From the NCBI RefSeq assembly GCF_037975245.1, contig NC_092582.1:20114577-20178576 (forward strand): a DNA stretch of 64,000 nt, given 5' to 3'. The position numbers were made by a program, and so were the translations under genes. This DNA is from Apostichopus japonicus. Taxonomy: Eukaryota; Echinodermata; Holothuroidea; Aspidochirotida; Stichopodidae. Positions 25,101 to 38,271 of this stretch are shown here, piece by piece. The notes below the pieces were generated by a model, which saw nothing but the letters and a program-made list of their open reading frames with translations, did not search any database and had not been told where the DNA came from. Within the stretch, counting starts at the first letter, position 1; each line of letters begins with the position of its first letter.

Positions 25101-28100
25101 TTGAGCTATTTCATGGATTCTAGATCAAATTCTGTGTTTCTTTCCGCGGCCTTGCTGGATTTTATTTTCTAATAATGCTGACTGTAGCAAAGATTGTGTA
25201 CATTAGTTAGGTACATGATGTTTTGCTGCAGGGCGTAACGATACAATAACCACGTGGTAAGCTGTAGGTGCGTCATAGTACTGGTCTAGTGTTTCAGTTT
25301 CAGTAATGTTATTAGCGAAAAAAAGTTTGCGTCCCAGGGACGCAAGCCCCCGAAAAAGTTTGTGTCCTGTAAAAAAAAGCTTGCGTCCCGATCGAACACC
25401 AATTACGTTTATTGTATGACCTACTGTACTAATACTAACTGTGGTTTTTTGAAAAGAAATAATGAAAGATGTTCGTTCAAAAATGTGTTTTGTTATGTTT
25501 TCCGTTGACCTAGTTGTAAGTGTGTACTTGGTGTTGTTTCTCAAAAAAAATGTGGTGGATGGGCGGGGTCTTTGCCCGTGGGGGTTAACCTGAACTCTGA
25601 TTGGCCTCTGTTGACAAACGGACGGAACAGAAAATACCATGAATCTTGGTCTGAGTGGTCCATGTCAATGTGAGGGCTTGGCCTTCCTCAGGCTAATAGA
25701 ACGTGCGTATACCTCTACGTATATTATTTATTAGATGAAGGTGGAGTTTGGAATGAGTTTCTTCTTATGTGAAATGTCATTTACGTTTTTGGTTTCACGC
25801 TTGTTTCCGTGTCTTTTTCCGTTTGTCTCACGGAACATTAACCAGCCATTGCGAAAGTTTTTGGTTGTCCGCCGGGCAACCAGTACTCCACGATTTGACA
25901 AGTTTTGGTTGTCCGGCAGGTAATTTGGTCGTCTCGGACGACCGGACGACCGCTAAATTTACACACTGCTTGATTGGTCTAGTACAATTGAGCATATTAA
26001 AAAACAAGTTGGTACAAATTTCCTCATAGCTCTGCTAGAAGTTTCATATTGCTTGACCCCTTATCCTATTTGTAGAGAGAAGTTGAACCACCATCTAAAT
26101 TACACAAAGAAGTGGTGGACCAACCAGTTGTCCAAGAAACTGAGAATGGTTTGTTAGAGAGAGAAGCAGCTTTAAAAGAACTGGATGAAGATGTGGGGAA
26201 ACAGTAAGTGTTTTTTTTTTTGCTTTAAAGTCTCATTACTTGTTTGCCAAACTTAAACTTTGACCTTTCCAGCTGACTGCACTAAAAGCTCAGTGAAAAT
26301 GACACTGTTCTATCCAATTTTCATATAAAAATTCATTATTTTTATTGAGTTATCTGTCGTTAAACATTTTGAGCTGAATAAAAGTCGCCAGATTTATTAA
26401 AGAGTCTGTAGATTCTACAAACTTCAATCAAATTTGCATGTCCTGCCCAACAGATCATGCACCAACCAAATCTCTCTGTTTTGTTTATGACCGTTGGGCC
26501 TAGGACTACTTTCAGTTTCGTGGCTAGCCTGTCTTAGGTCCCTTCTCTTATATAGTATCTCTCCCTCAAAATTGTGTCATTTCAAATTTTGTCATTTCCT
26601 TCCATTGCAATGAATAGGTGTTTTCAGACGTTTCCTCCGTGGAATTTTAACTTGTGGACGATACAAGTAAAGGACTGCATTAAAATCTTGATTGGGCTGC
26701 ATGTGTAGACTATTTTGTTTATATTTGTTTATATTTGTGAACACACTAACATGGGTGGTCGCAGTGATTCTACGGTAAATCGTTCGGGCCATAAGGGCAA
26801 CAGAAAATAAATTTCTTTTGATTGCTTCAGCTTTTCTCCATTAAACCCACCTGGTCAGATTGCATTTAGAATTAGAAACACTGAATCTACCTTGGAAGTT
26901 TGTTTTCAGAAATTCATGAGCACACAGGTATTGAGACTTTAACTAACAAGGTCAATTCAGACATTTATGGAAATTATTTGATTCTGCAAAAGGACCTGGG
27001 GTGCAAATGTTTCAACTCTTGTTACTCTCTTAAGTGTGTGTGAATAAATACACATAATATAGATCAAAACTAAATGATCCTAAGAAAAGGAGGTCATAAA
27101 GCTTTTTCTTTTTGGATACTTGCAATAGGTGTATGTGTGTGTGTAATGCCCTAGCTTGTAAACACGATATCTCAAGATAGGTAACCTCTGCAGTTCTCAT
27201 ATTTGGCATGTGGCTTCCCAATAATTTGTACAAGAAGCATTTATATTGTTTTGGGTGAAGGTAAAAGGTTATTTGGTGTCAGCAGAGGGCAAAATGTAGA
27301 AATCTCAATAATGCTGTAACTCCAGAAGAGCTCATATATGCATGGTAGGATAGCCATATGTAGTGTAAAGTTTTTGCACAATTTGGTGCAGGTCAGAGTC
27401 TATTTAAGGTCACCAGGGGTCAGAACTTGTAATCCTTGTAAACATGATATCTACAGATAGGAAACTGTATTGTCTCTCATATTTTGCATGTGGCTTCCTG
27501 CTATTCAGCCGTTTCTACATAAGTTGTTTTGCAAACAGCTTATATATCCACAAGCTGTTCTTGTATGGGGAAAAAAAAACCTCATAGACAACTGTTTTGT
27601 CGTTGTTTTTCTCTATGATGTAGAAATCATTTATGTACTGGATACTGTAATGCAATGAGTTAATGTGCATTTTGATGAATTCCTTGTACAGAGTACTATA
27701 AAAGAAACATACCAGATGCAACATGTTATGCAGAAAGCAACAACTAAGGGTATAAAAGTCAACAGAGTTTTCAAGAAACCTTAATGACATAGTTAGTAAT
27801 TTCCTGTAGTGCAGAAAAGTTTATCATGAAAAAAATTATTCATCATCAAACTACTTTATCTAATTAGGACTAGATGTTGAAAGTGGCTTTTTAGGTAGCT
27901 TCAGGCACTAATTTTGTCTTTCTGATAGGTGTCGCATTTTCTGTAAGTTTATTTATCCCTTCTAGAGGAATTTATTTGCATTCCCTTTAATTAAGCAGAA
28001 AACAGATATATCTGCTATGGATGTGCTTGGGATATATGTCTGTTCATTAATAAGTAATTATGATTATAAATGTAATGAAAATAATTTTAAGTAAGTTTAT

Positions 28101-31100
28101 TTTGTTTGTGAATTATCATTTATTTTATACCCTAGACGTGAACTTACAAAGTTGCAACAGCTTCAGGAACAACAAAAGGAAATGGAGGAGGACAATAAGA
28201 AAAAGAAAGCATTGTTATTTAAGGCTCTAGAAAATAGGTAAGCTGTATTGTATACCTGGTTTTCTTATTGTTATTTCTTTCCCAAGCCTAACTGTTGCAT
28301 ATCTCCTGTCAAGGTCAGGTTTCTCTGAGGAACATTTCCTTTTTAAGCAGTCTGTAGGGAGGGACAGAAATTTCAAAAATCACCAATCACACAGTTGGAT
28401 CTAGTCACAGCTCATAAGGACCAATCACACAGCTATCACAGAATAAAAGGACCAATCAGCCAATCACCCAGCTAGTTTTAGTCACAGTTCTAAAGCTAAT
28501 CACACAGCCTCGTTTAGTCACAGTTCCAGTTCCAGGACAAATCAGGGATTCATGATGCATGATACAACGCACTGAAATCTATATGAACCATTAATTCATT
28601 TCAAGTATAAAATGAACAATCAACGGAGATTCGGCTGGTGAAGGGACAGGGACGGGGCCCCATAACTTAGGAACCCCCTATGTTAGAGCGGTTACAAGCT
28701 AAACCCATTCTCAGGTGACAGCATGGCCACGGATGGGTTCTAGTAAGGGAGGGTGGCACTAGGTCTGGGGCAGTGTCCTCCACCATAGTCTCATTTTGTT
28801 CTTCCTGCTTCCATCTAAAGAAAGTATTCTATCCATTCGTGCCTAACCTCAATTTAGTTTCTCAGTTTAGTCTCAGTAAAGTTACATAGTTGGTGTACAA
28901 ACTAAAAATATATTTTTCCCTCCTGCAGAAACTGCACTTGGCGCATGCCCCTACACACGGATACACAATTATTCATTCAATGCTTTTCATAGATCTTTCT
29001 CTCATCCTGGTCAGTGCTTTTGAGTCGACTTTTCTATCGAGCACTTAAATGGTGTCATGATACCAGTGATAACAATATGAACATTACATGATTTTCCTTT
29101 TCAACATTTTGTCATAACACTCGACATATGTACTTCATTTATTGCTATGGCCTAATGCCTACTATATTGGATGGATGGACCCCATTCTATGACAATTTTA
29201 TTTTTCTCTAGGAAAAAGAAGACCCAAGAAGAATCCAAAAGACTTGCTTTTGTCCAGAAAGAACTAAGTAAAATTGAGAATCTTTTGACAAATGATGTCA
29301 GCATTTTAAGAGATAAGATTGAAGAGGCAAGTCGTAACTATTCAGATGCAGAGTGAGTAATTTCAAGATTCACTGCAGATATCATGATGCAGAAAGTATG
29401 TATCTCTGGTAGTAGCTGAAAGTATGTAAGCATTCTCTAACCAAACATCTCTGGTAGTAGCTGAAAGTATGTAAGCATTCTCTAACCAAACATCTCTGGT
29501 AGTATCTGAAAGTATGTAAGCATTCTCCAACCCTACATCTCTGGTAGTTGCTAAAGTATGTAAGCATTCTCCAACCCTACATCTCTGGTAGTAGCTAAAA
29601 GTACGTAAGAATTCTCCAACCCCACATCTATGGAAGTAGCTGAAAGAATGTAAGCATTCTCCAATCCACTCGCTGAAAGTATGTAAACAAATAGCAACAT
29701 TGATAATACTCAATAGTAGCTGAAAGTATGTAAGCATTCTCCAACCATACAGTACATCTCTGTTAGTAGCTGAAAGTATGAAAGCATTCTCCAACCATAC
29801 ATCTCTGTTAGTAGCTGAAAGTATGTAAGCATTCTCCAACCATACATCTCTGTTAGGAGCTGAAAGTATGAAAGCATTCTCCACACCTACATTTATGGTA
29901 TTAGCTGAAGTATGTAAGAATTCTCCAATCCAATAGCTGAAAGTATGTAAACAAATAACAATATTGATAATACTCAATGTTGGATATAAACATTGCATTC
30001 CCGGTAGTAGCTAATATCAATGTTGTTTTTTTGTTTATACTAGCTTTTAGTATGTAAACAAAGAAACAACATTGATAATATCATGGGTTGGTTATGATGC
30101 CTTCCTGGCAACTAGCAGAAAGTATTTAAACAAATAAACAACATTGACTACTTGGAGTCAGTTGTACTGGTTTTAGGAATAAGGAAAAATAGACATTGTC
30201 CACCTTTGGTGTTAGTGTGAACAGCAGTAGTATAAAAAGCTATAAAGCTGAAGAAGTATTTTTTGTTTTGTTCACATGAAGCAAGTCTATGCTCATTACT
30301 GGATAGACGAAAAAAGGACTTGTAAATATTTCACTTAACTTTTACCAGGTAATGGTATGTCAGCAATCAAGGGCGTAGGAACCGGGGGGGCTGGGGGGGC
30401 GCCAGCCCCCCCTGTGAGAAATGTGGAGGGGCGGAAGTATCATTCCGCCCCCCCGCTCCGCAAGTCAGAAAACCCCTTTTTCATTTCCAAAGGAGAAAAA
30501 AAATCTCATTTGGAGCACCAAATTGCATCTAAGGCCAGGTGAAAATACAAAATTAAGTTTACAAAATGGAGTGGGTGTTGAAGTGTGCTATATTGCACCA
30601 AATTGTATCTGAGGCCACCTGGAAATGCAAAAAATTCCAAAGGGGAGGGGGACACCCCCTCCTCTTAGACCCCTCCCCCAGGCCGGCCATCAGTCTTCAG
30701 CCCCCCCCCCCCCACTCAAAAGTACCTTCCTACACCACTGTCAGCAATAATCAAAACTTGTTTTCTTGAAAAGGGTTATATGTTTACCATTGATACAGGA
30801 AACGTTATCAGACTGCTGAAAAGGAATTTGTAGCTGCAAAGATTCACCTCCACAAAATGGAAGAAAAGAAGGAAGCTTTGACAGAACACCTCTTTACAAT
30901 CATTCATGAGAATGAGCTGAGAAAAGCTAAGAAGTTAGAAGAACTAGTTAGCTCTTTGGACACCTACGATATGAGTGCACTAATGGTAGACACACAGGGT
31001 AGTGACGCTGTACCTTCAAAGTCAGAAGATGTACACCCCGCTGAATCGGATGAACGGGAAGGTAACAAAGTCACTGATACTACCAGCCACACGATATCTG

Positions 31101-31309
31101 CAGACTCATTGCAAACCAGCAGTAGGACTGATGAAGTCAGTCCAAGTAACATTGACACTGTGACGGTGAATAAGGAAACTGAGGAGATCAGTCCAGAAGG
31201 GAAATCAGAGATTTCAGTGACAGGGCCGGTTGAGAGATCTCCAAGCATTGCAGAGAAACCTGAGAGTGAGCAGTTAGAGGCTTCCAACCTGATCGCCAGT
31301 GACAGCTGA
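22167..31309 (+). CDS. GORAB: RAB6-interacting golgin (GORAB/SCYL1BP1), complete
   Basis: Golgi coiled-coil protein; in vertebrates it binds RAB6 and SCYL1 and helps COPI retrograde traffic, and in flies it acts at centrioles. Six coding exons: 22167-22221, 23401-23633, 26076-26203, 28136-28237, 29212-29352, 30799-31309. All introns are GT-AG and phases close to 389 aa. The first exon gives [15 protein letters not shown], matching the family's conserved GFSEEELRRLK start and fixing the ATG. Exon 2 is basic and Pro/Ser rich. From ~140 to ~280 is a charged coiled coil. The diagnostic block lies at ~205-265: [20 protein letters not shown], then [31 protein letters not shown] and LEELVSSLD. The acidic Ser/Thr-rich tail (~280-389) is not conserved. 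The TGA stop is part of the first unit of a 24-bp minisatellite. Confidence 0.95.
23840..23900 (+). repeat. Poly-G tract followed by a partial tRNA-like box A
   Basis: A G run at about 23842-23860 precedes GGTAGATAGCTCAGATGGCT, close to a pol III box A, but no box B follows. Possibly a truncated SINE head. Intronic in GORAB. Confidence 0.3.
24170..24830. repeat. AGGTCA-rich dispersed repeat, copy 1
   Basis: A GORAB intron segment built from recurring TTTGAGGTCA, AGTTCATACTTGGT and GGTCAAAGTCTG blocks at irregular 60-100 bp spacing. Related sequences occur at 27260-27440 and, inverted, at 42590-43060. Direct AGGTCA half-sites arise as a by-product of the repeat. Confidence 0.65.
25005..25975. 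repeat. Composite dispersed repeat with GACAACC/GTTGTCC termini
   Basis: GGACAACCAGCTCACCA and TTTTTGGTTGTCCTG near 25010-25060 recur as GGGCAACCAGTACTCCACGA and TTTTGGTTGTCCGG near 25875-25915, with GGTCGTC blocks. Between them, 25310-25440 and 25440-25545 match 14880-15000 and 12190-12265 in inverted orientation. The whole is a ~0.95-kb unit in the GORAB intron; class unknown. Confidence 0.55.
27260..27440. repeat. AGGTCA-rich dispersed repeat, copy 2
   Basis: GTCAGCAGAGGGCAAAATG, AAGGTCACCAGGGGTCAGAA and the repeated CTTGTAAACAYGATATCT..AGATAGG block (near 27155 and 27433) place it with the 24-kb repeat family. GORAB intron. Confidence 0.5.
28375..28530. repeat. Irregular repeat of ACCAATCACACAGCT
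   Basis: Five to six imperfect copies of ACCAATCACACAG with interspersed TAGTCACAGTTC, period 30-45 bp, in the GORAB intron just after the fourth exon. Confidence 0.65.
29395..29990. repeat. 45-bp minisatellite in GORAB intron
   Basis: About 13 imperfect copies of a unit containing TAGTAGCTGAAAGTATGTAAG and CATTCTCCAACC, period 45 bp. It starts ~40 bp downstream of the exon ending at 29352. Because 45 is divisible by 3 it gives a 211-codon repetitive open frame on the minus strand, which I do not consider a gene. Confidence 0.88.
30368..30740. mobile_element. hAT-like MITE (373 bp)
   Basis: Ends CAAGGGCGTAGG and CCTACACCACTG, followed inside by long G and C runs (GGGGGGGCTGGGGGGGCGCC). A perfect 8-bp target-site duplication TCAGCAAT flanks it (30360-30367, 30741-30748). 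The interior has two copies of GCACCAAATTG(C/T)ATCT(A/G)AGGCC and a GGGGAGGGGGACACCCCCTC module also seen at 57.7 and 59.2 kb. Inserted ~50 bp before the last GORAB exon. Confidence 0.85.
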
Positions 31310-32115
31310 CAAAAGTCATTATAAGGTAGCTGTCATAGGTCATTATAAGGTAGCTGACATAAGTCATTATTAGGTAGCTGACATAAGTCATTATTAGGTA
31401 GCTGGCATATGTCATTATTAGGTAGCTGGCATATGTCATTATTAGGTAACTGGCATATGTCATTATTAGGTAACTGGCATATGTCATTATTAGGTAGCTG
31501 ACATAAGTCATTATAAGGTAGCTGACATAAGTCATTATAAGGTAGCTGACATAGGTCATTATAAGGTAGCTGACATAAGTCATTATAAGGTAACTGGCAT
31601 ATGTCATTATTAGGTAGCTGACATAAGTCATTATAAGGTAGCTGACATAAGTCATTATTAGGTAGCTGACATAAGTCATTATAAGGTAGCTGACATAAGT
31701 CATTATTAGGTAGCTGACATAAGTCATTATAAGGTAGCTGTCATAAGTCATAAGGTAGCTGACATAAGTCATTATAAGGTAGCTGACATAAGTCATTATT
31801 AGGTAGCTGACATAAGTCATTATAAGGTAGCTGACATAAGTCATTATAAGGTAGCTGACATAAATCATTATTAGGAAGCTGACATAGGTCATTATAAGGT
31901 AGCTGACATAAGTCATTATAAGGTAGCTGACATAAGTCATTATTAGGTAGCTGACATAAGTCATAAGGTAGCTGTCATAAGTCATTATAAGGTAGCTGAC
32001 ATAAGTCATTATAATGTAGCTAACATAAGTCACTAGGTAGCTGGCATAAGTCATTATAAGGTAGCTGACATAAATCATTATAAGGAAGCTGACATAAGTC
32101 ATTATTAGGTTAACT
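31304..32115. repeat. 24-bp minisatellite spanning the GORAB stop codon and 3' UTR
   Basis: About 33 copies of AGCTGACATAAGTCATTATAAGGT-like units (written here as AGCTGACATAAG + TCATTATAAGGT), with A/T and G/A variants. The array starts at the last Ser codon of GORAB, so AGC-TGA of the first unit supplies the stop. The 24-bp period leaves the minus strand open for 327 codons of an 8-residue repeat (YLIMTYVS); this is a by-product, not a gene. Confidence 0.92.
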
Positions 32116-32215
32116 GATATTATCAATTCAGTTCTTTTGAATATTCTTGGTAGTAGAGCTGTTGGCATCATAAGAAAAGCTTGTGGTTTTATTGTACCAA
32201 GAGTTAAAGGTTTCT

Positions 32216-32221
32216 AATAAA
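32216..32221 (+). terminator. Candidate GORAB polyadenylation signal AATAAA
   Basis: First canonical AATAAA on the plus strand after the minisatellite, ~0.9 kb past the stop codon. Another AATAAA lies near 32413. Confidence 0.45.
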
Positions 32222-35200
32222 TAAGCTGCATACTGTAGTATTGGTAGATTGTCAGTCCCTATGAGTTGGAAGTTTTTCTATTAAAGCCCCATTTTGCATT
32301 CAGTCTCCATGGTCTAAATCTTTCTCCAGTACTAGCGTGGAGTAAATAATCACACAATCACAATGATGTACTTTGTTGTCCAAAGTTTGGCGTATTTGCA
32401 GATATCCAGCAAAATAAATAATTCAAACCAAAACAAAGTTGTCCTTTTCTTTGTTATTGTTTTGGTTGAGATAAAAACATGAATCAGATGCATGCTTTCA
32501 TCTTGGAAAAAAAATGTAAAAAAATTACATCAAGATTGTGTGATTATTTAATGAACAAAAGTACCAGAAACTATTGTAGAGCGAGCAATCTGTTAGTTCG
32601 TATTTATAATGGAATGCATAATGGGGCTTTAAATTCTGAAGGATATTTTCATTATTTGAAAGTGTTAATTTTCAGGGTGTTCAGACTAGTAATTAGTAAT
32701 TTTAAGTTACATGAGTCATTTGACCTCATAGCTTGTCAATGAGAAATAAAAAATGGACACTGAAATTAATCTGAAAGGCAGTCAGTAAATCCATACTGAT
32801 TGGCTTGACATGCTGTGTATATATTTTGTTATGTTAGATCTTGTTTCACACAACTCTCATTTCTAGATGATACATTTTGCAAGAAAAAGCATTGCTTTCT
32901 GAAATAAACTGGTTGCCACCCTTATATTTATCAAGTTCTTATTGATCTGTACCAATTCTTAGTGAATTTCTAATTATTATTAATAATATTATTATTTTTG
33001 TTTAGAAACTTAGTTATTCTTGCAATCTGGACTGGGTAGCATTTCCTTCCGGACAATGTGATTGCTTTGCAGATATCAGGTTATTTAAAAGTCGTTAACC
33101 ATCATTGAACAGTATGATTTATATGACAGTGTATGCAATCAATTGTCACTTTGCTGTTCAGTATTTCCTAAAATTTGTCAAATAGTTTGAAAGTTTGTTT
33201 CGAATTATGTATGTACTTACATTTTGCAGTAGAAGTATAATTTCTAGTCATGCCGAGTTCTAAAATATTTGTTTAGAAAATGTTCTCTTTCCATGTTTAA
33301 TATTGGTTTCTCTATTTATAAGATTTTCATATCTCACTTACAATTTGTTTAAGAATTTCTTTAACTAAGTGTTTATGGTTTCATCTAAACATCTTCTAAA
33401 AGCCCTCTCTACAACTCTTTTATTGTCTTCCAACGGATTTATTTCATGAACTTTATAGAGGACAGTCTGCTATTCTCAGGGTTATGTGAAGGCATAGATG
33501 TCTGGTATTTATAAAAATTTAAATAATAATCAAGTTATTAACAGATGAGTGAGCAATAGTCTGTTTTACATTGAGAATGATGCTGCACTCCAAATTACTG
33601 GTTTAGACTACTTACATGGTAACCTGTCCGGCCTCTTGTCATCTATGCATTTCTTTATTTAAATATTTATTTTCTAAAGACATCTCTTATTTTCTTGTTC
33701 ATATCTCTAATAAAAAAGGAATCTGCCAACATAAAAACAACTTGAAGTGTTGTTTTCTCATTATTGTATTTCAAGTATTATAGTGTGAAGTGCAGCATAG
33801 TGTTAACATTATATCAGATAAGCCTCCCTTTAGTAATTTTAGTCAGAGATGGTGGGCTCAGCTTCCTATGAAGAGACAATACTTAGAGCATTAAAGGAAT
33901 AAAAACAATAAAAATTACAAGGAATTGAACTTTTACATTTAATTTCAGCCATAGAGATATGTACATCTAAAACTCATTTTTTTTCACACACAGTAGGTGA
34001 CTACTTCAAGCACCAATGTCTCTTCTTGGTGAATACATCATTCCTTATACACAAATGCAAAAGAGGTCCCCTGTACAGGCTATTGATAGGCCCTCAACAA
34101 CAGAGGTCACCTGTACAGGCTATTGATAGGCTATCAACAACAGAGGTCACCTGTACAGGCTATTGATAGGCTATCAGCAACAGAGGTCACCTGTACAGGC
34201 TATTGATAGGCTATCAGCAAAAGAGATCACCTGTACAGATTGTTGATAGGCTATCATAGCTGCATAGAGCACCATACGGGACATTCGAAATAAATTACTT
34301 TTCCAAAAATTGGAAGCACTCTGCTACCAAGATGTGCCAAAATTTACTGGTATCATTGATAGTTAACTGTTTAGAATGCATGCTACCTTGATAACTGGGG
34401 CAAGGTCCATGACTGAAGGGAAATTTTTGTTTTGCTTTCTTGGTGTACACAAGAATGGGTAGAATCATTAACTTTGTGAAAGAATAACACGGTTTTTGTT
34501 AGCAGATGGACTCCTTAGAGGCATGCTTTTGGCATTAACATAAATACTTATTATATTGACAATATCAAATATTGCTCTGTCAGTTATGTTCATTCGAATA
34601 CAAACATATTCATTGGTAATGTAAAAAAATAGTGTATTGAAACTTGACATTGTAGATCTTCAAACCCAACATCAAAAGGTAACCTTAGTTACATTTCACA
34701 GCACAACTTGCCAATTTATCTTTGCATATAAGAAAGCATGGTGTTTGTGCTGTTTAACATGTCACTGATTGAGAAGACTGAAGTAATTACACCACTTAAA
34801 ACAACACTGCAGTATAATACTTCAATAAACCTGTTAAAGAAAGATAAAGTGGTCATTTGAAATATGGAAAATGGACATTGGTATATAATAATATAACACA
34901 CAAGACAATACACATTGCATGAAGAAACTTTCATGGCAGAGTAACAATAGTACATTCTTCAATCATGGAAAGTTATTTAGAACAAAATGATCCCACAAAG
35001 TTATCTTAGATACAGTGAATACTTTTACGTACTTCTCTCTCATCTGTTACGTGTCATGATCATCAGTGTGGAAAGCAGTATGCAGTACCATACTTATCCT
35101 GAAAACATTGTACATGAGTACTGAGTCTAACGCTCCCAGTTTCAACCCCCCGCCCCCTCCAAAATTAAAATTAGGGACAAAGACAACATCCAAACCTGTC

Positions 35201-38200
35201 ATGGTCATTAAAAGGATTTTCTTGTGACAAACAATGTGAAACTAATATTGAAGAGAAAAATATTCCACACTGTTAGTTGAAAACCCCATCTCAATATCGT
35301 GTCCCTAACTTAAGATATGGTTGAGTGTTACCTAGTTTGACTGGCTAAACCTTCAACTACTCCAGGAAGTAGGGTTACAAAATGGGGTCTGTGATTTCAT
35401 CTGGGCGAATGCTATTCAAAAGCTTTCTTAGGCATTTATAATCTTCTTGTTGATCCTTCCTTGAAACCTGATACATCTGGAGTGTTTGCTTAGCTGTCAC
35501 TGTTCTCTGTACTTAGAATTTCATCAAAATAATTCTTTCTTATAGAAATATTCTTTTCCCCTGTGGCTTTAATGATTGACTAACTAGAAGGAACAGCAAA
35601 GACATTTTCAGCTGAAGTGCCATGATGACATCATCAATTCTGCAGTTGCCAGAAGCATTTACAAAATATCAAACAATTTGAAAATTTCATATCTTAGCAG
35701 CAATACAAAATGCTATTGAAGATGTGGTTCCTACATAAAGATTCAAACAATTTCCAGCAGTTTTGCTAAGCAATCATTTTCAGCCACCAGAATATCCTTT
35801 TAAATGTTTACATGTGACTTGTAGCACTCTATTTTCAAATATTCAATACAATAAAGATATTGCTTAATGTATTTAAAATTTTGCACTGCTTGGCAAATTC
35901 AGTGTAGGAAATCTTTGATATATTATTTCTTCAACTGGTTGGTACTAGTATTAGTTGATTAGTAAACTGAAACTTATATACAAAGAAGGCTAAGTCACTA
36001 TAAATTTACAGACCAACCCTGTTGGTTTGTTATTTTCTGTTTTGTTGTATATATCCCATTGTAACCTTACAACAATGTAACAGTACGTTTTGTATTTTGT
36101 GGCTGAGATGTTTACCCGTGAACACCACAAGCATCTTTAAAGAAATGTCACACAAAATAATAAATATATGATAATGTTAATAATATCTTCTTCGAGCCTA
36201 CCCGCATTATGGGGATCACAACATCAACAAACTTGTATAGATACTATATAAATTGACTGCAACATAAATATGCCAAGCTTAACAAGAAAATTCCTAATTA
36301 CAAGCTAGAGCTTTCATAAAATAAAAAAAAGATGCAGAAATAAAAACAATTTGGACAGAATATGTAAAACAAAAATGAGTGTAGACATTTTTTTTGGCTA
36401 AAGAGTTGTTTGGTATTATGAATAAAAGAAAGTTCTAACTGAAAACTAGAAATTCTTTCTAGCCAAAAAGAAGATGTGGCAAAGAGGGACTCCTCTAGGC
36501 AGAAATAATGAGTAAGTACACAAATAAGGGTTTGTGTTGACAGTGACAAGAACCTTCTTGCAAGAACAAACAGACTCATGTTGCAGCTGATTTTCTAGAG
36601 CAGCATGAAAAGCCTTTGGTCATGTAATAGGAATATATGTTATTTATTCTGATTACCTGATTAAATACATCCATGGCAGCATGTTTACTCATCTGCTCAA
36701 ATATATAGAAAAAGGTAAACAATTTTTTCTCTCTCTCTTGTGACCTAAATTTTCATCCTTCCAGAACAATGAGATTTTAGGACGTAGGTGTTCATTTCTA
36801 GATGGCACGCATGTAGGCCGTGCTCACTTGGATATGTTTTGGCTGTACTTTCTGGCTGCAACTAATAAATTAATAGCAATAGTTTTGCAGGTGTGTCCTT
36901 ATGTGACCAATCAACAGTTAGGATACAAAAAATCCCATCATAGTAGTCATGGGGTCTAGCTGTCATGTTAAATTCTGCAGATCTGGATTTTTACTGTAAT
37001 CAGAAGGTTCTCAGTATGAATTCCTAACTAATGGTTGTTTATAATTTATAACTTCATGCAATCTGTTATTTTATCGTCTTAATTCATCCTTAATCTGAGG
37101 GTGATCCTTAATCTTCCATAAAATTTAAACATGATTATAAATTCCTCTATGAAAAATGTGATGACATCAATTTCAATCTATCAATTCAAAATGAAACATT
37201 TAGATTGCACAAACTTAATTTGTATGAATATCAGTGTTGGTGATGTTGTATCCACTAAATGAGTAAAAGGAGTTGTTAATGTTCATTCTAAGATCTGGAA
37301 ATGTCAGTAGGGCCAACTCTAATAACAGAGATGGTGATGAGCACACACAACTAGTTACAGCTATTCAATACCACTCCAATTATTGTAAACTCTTTCCTTC
37401 TTTTTTTTTTCTCTCTCTTTCTTTCTTAAAATTTAAGATATTTAGTTTTGGCAAACCAAACATAAACAAGTTTCACTGATCACATAAATTGTACTTGTGC
37501 TTTGATGCAAACTTGTCAACATGTAGCAATGATTAAGATTAATATCACTAGTGATGGACTATCCAACAAGCAGATGACCTAAGTGCCCAGGGGGGGGGGT
37601 CCCAAAGGTCAACAGGACAGAACTGTGAATACTTCCAGGCAAAACATACACACATTTCATTTGGGACTGTGCTGGCAAAATGTATTAAGAGGTGGGGTTG
37701 GGGCAAGCAGGTGCTGCATTGGGGCTCCATGGAGTGTTAATCATTCTCACATGTCTTTAGGCTATCTATGAACATTCTACATAATACTGTGACATGACAT
37801 TAACTGTTAAGTCAGTTAAAATCAAACCAAACAACAGCTTAATTGAGTGCACAGCTTATAAAGCTCAAAAAAAAAACAAAAAAAAAAACACCTTAACTTC
37901 AATTAATTGCAACATGAAATGTACAGTGTAGAGCAACCAGTGTGTCTCACTTTCATGAGATAATGCTACAACCCTATACCATTTGATTGGCATATTGTAC
38001 AGAATGGCTCAAAGTTTGTCAGGAGATTACTCAGGAATTGAGTAGAATGACATATTACTACACAGATGTGTTATAGTTGCATTGCTATGTGGTTCTCCTT
38101 TATTGTTTAAAGGATGAATGAGCTGATGAGGCAAACAGCTGGTGTATAAGCTAAGCCGCTATATACATAGTAGCACTTTTAATTGCAACGACACACATGG

Positions 38201-38271
38201 TTAGCTTGACCTTGGCAGCCTCTTCATGCGTCTATTCAACGTTATCCACCAGCAGCTGTCATGTGACAGTA
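32222..38271. other. Convergent spacer between GORAB and KLHL20; no gene seen
   Basis: AT-rich, no supported coding exon. It likely contains the KLHL20 3' UTR (minus strand, to the left of 38272), whose end I cannot place. One clear tandem repeat at 34.06-34.26 kb; poly-A and poly-G runs near 37590 and 37868. Confidence 0.5.
34064..34258. repeat. 40-bp minisatellite, about 4.7 copies
   Basis: Unit contains AGAGGTCACCTGTACAGGC and TATTGATAGGCTATCARCAA, exact 40-bp period over four copies, with the outer copies diverged. Confidence 0.9.

Noticed and set aside
29363-29998. 211-codon minus-strand repetitive open frame
   Set aside because: Produced by the 45-bp intronic minisatellite; no conserved domain.
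31188-32171. 327-codon minus-strand open frame of YLIMTYVS-type repeats
   Set aside because: It is the reverse reading of the 24-bp minisatellite after GORAB; a period divisible by 3 keeps it open.
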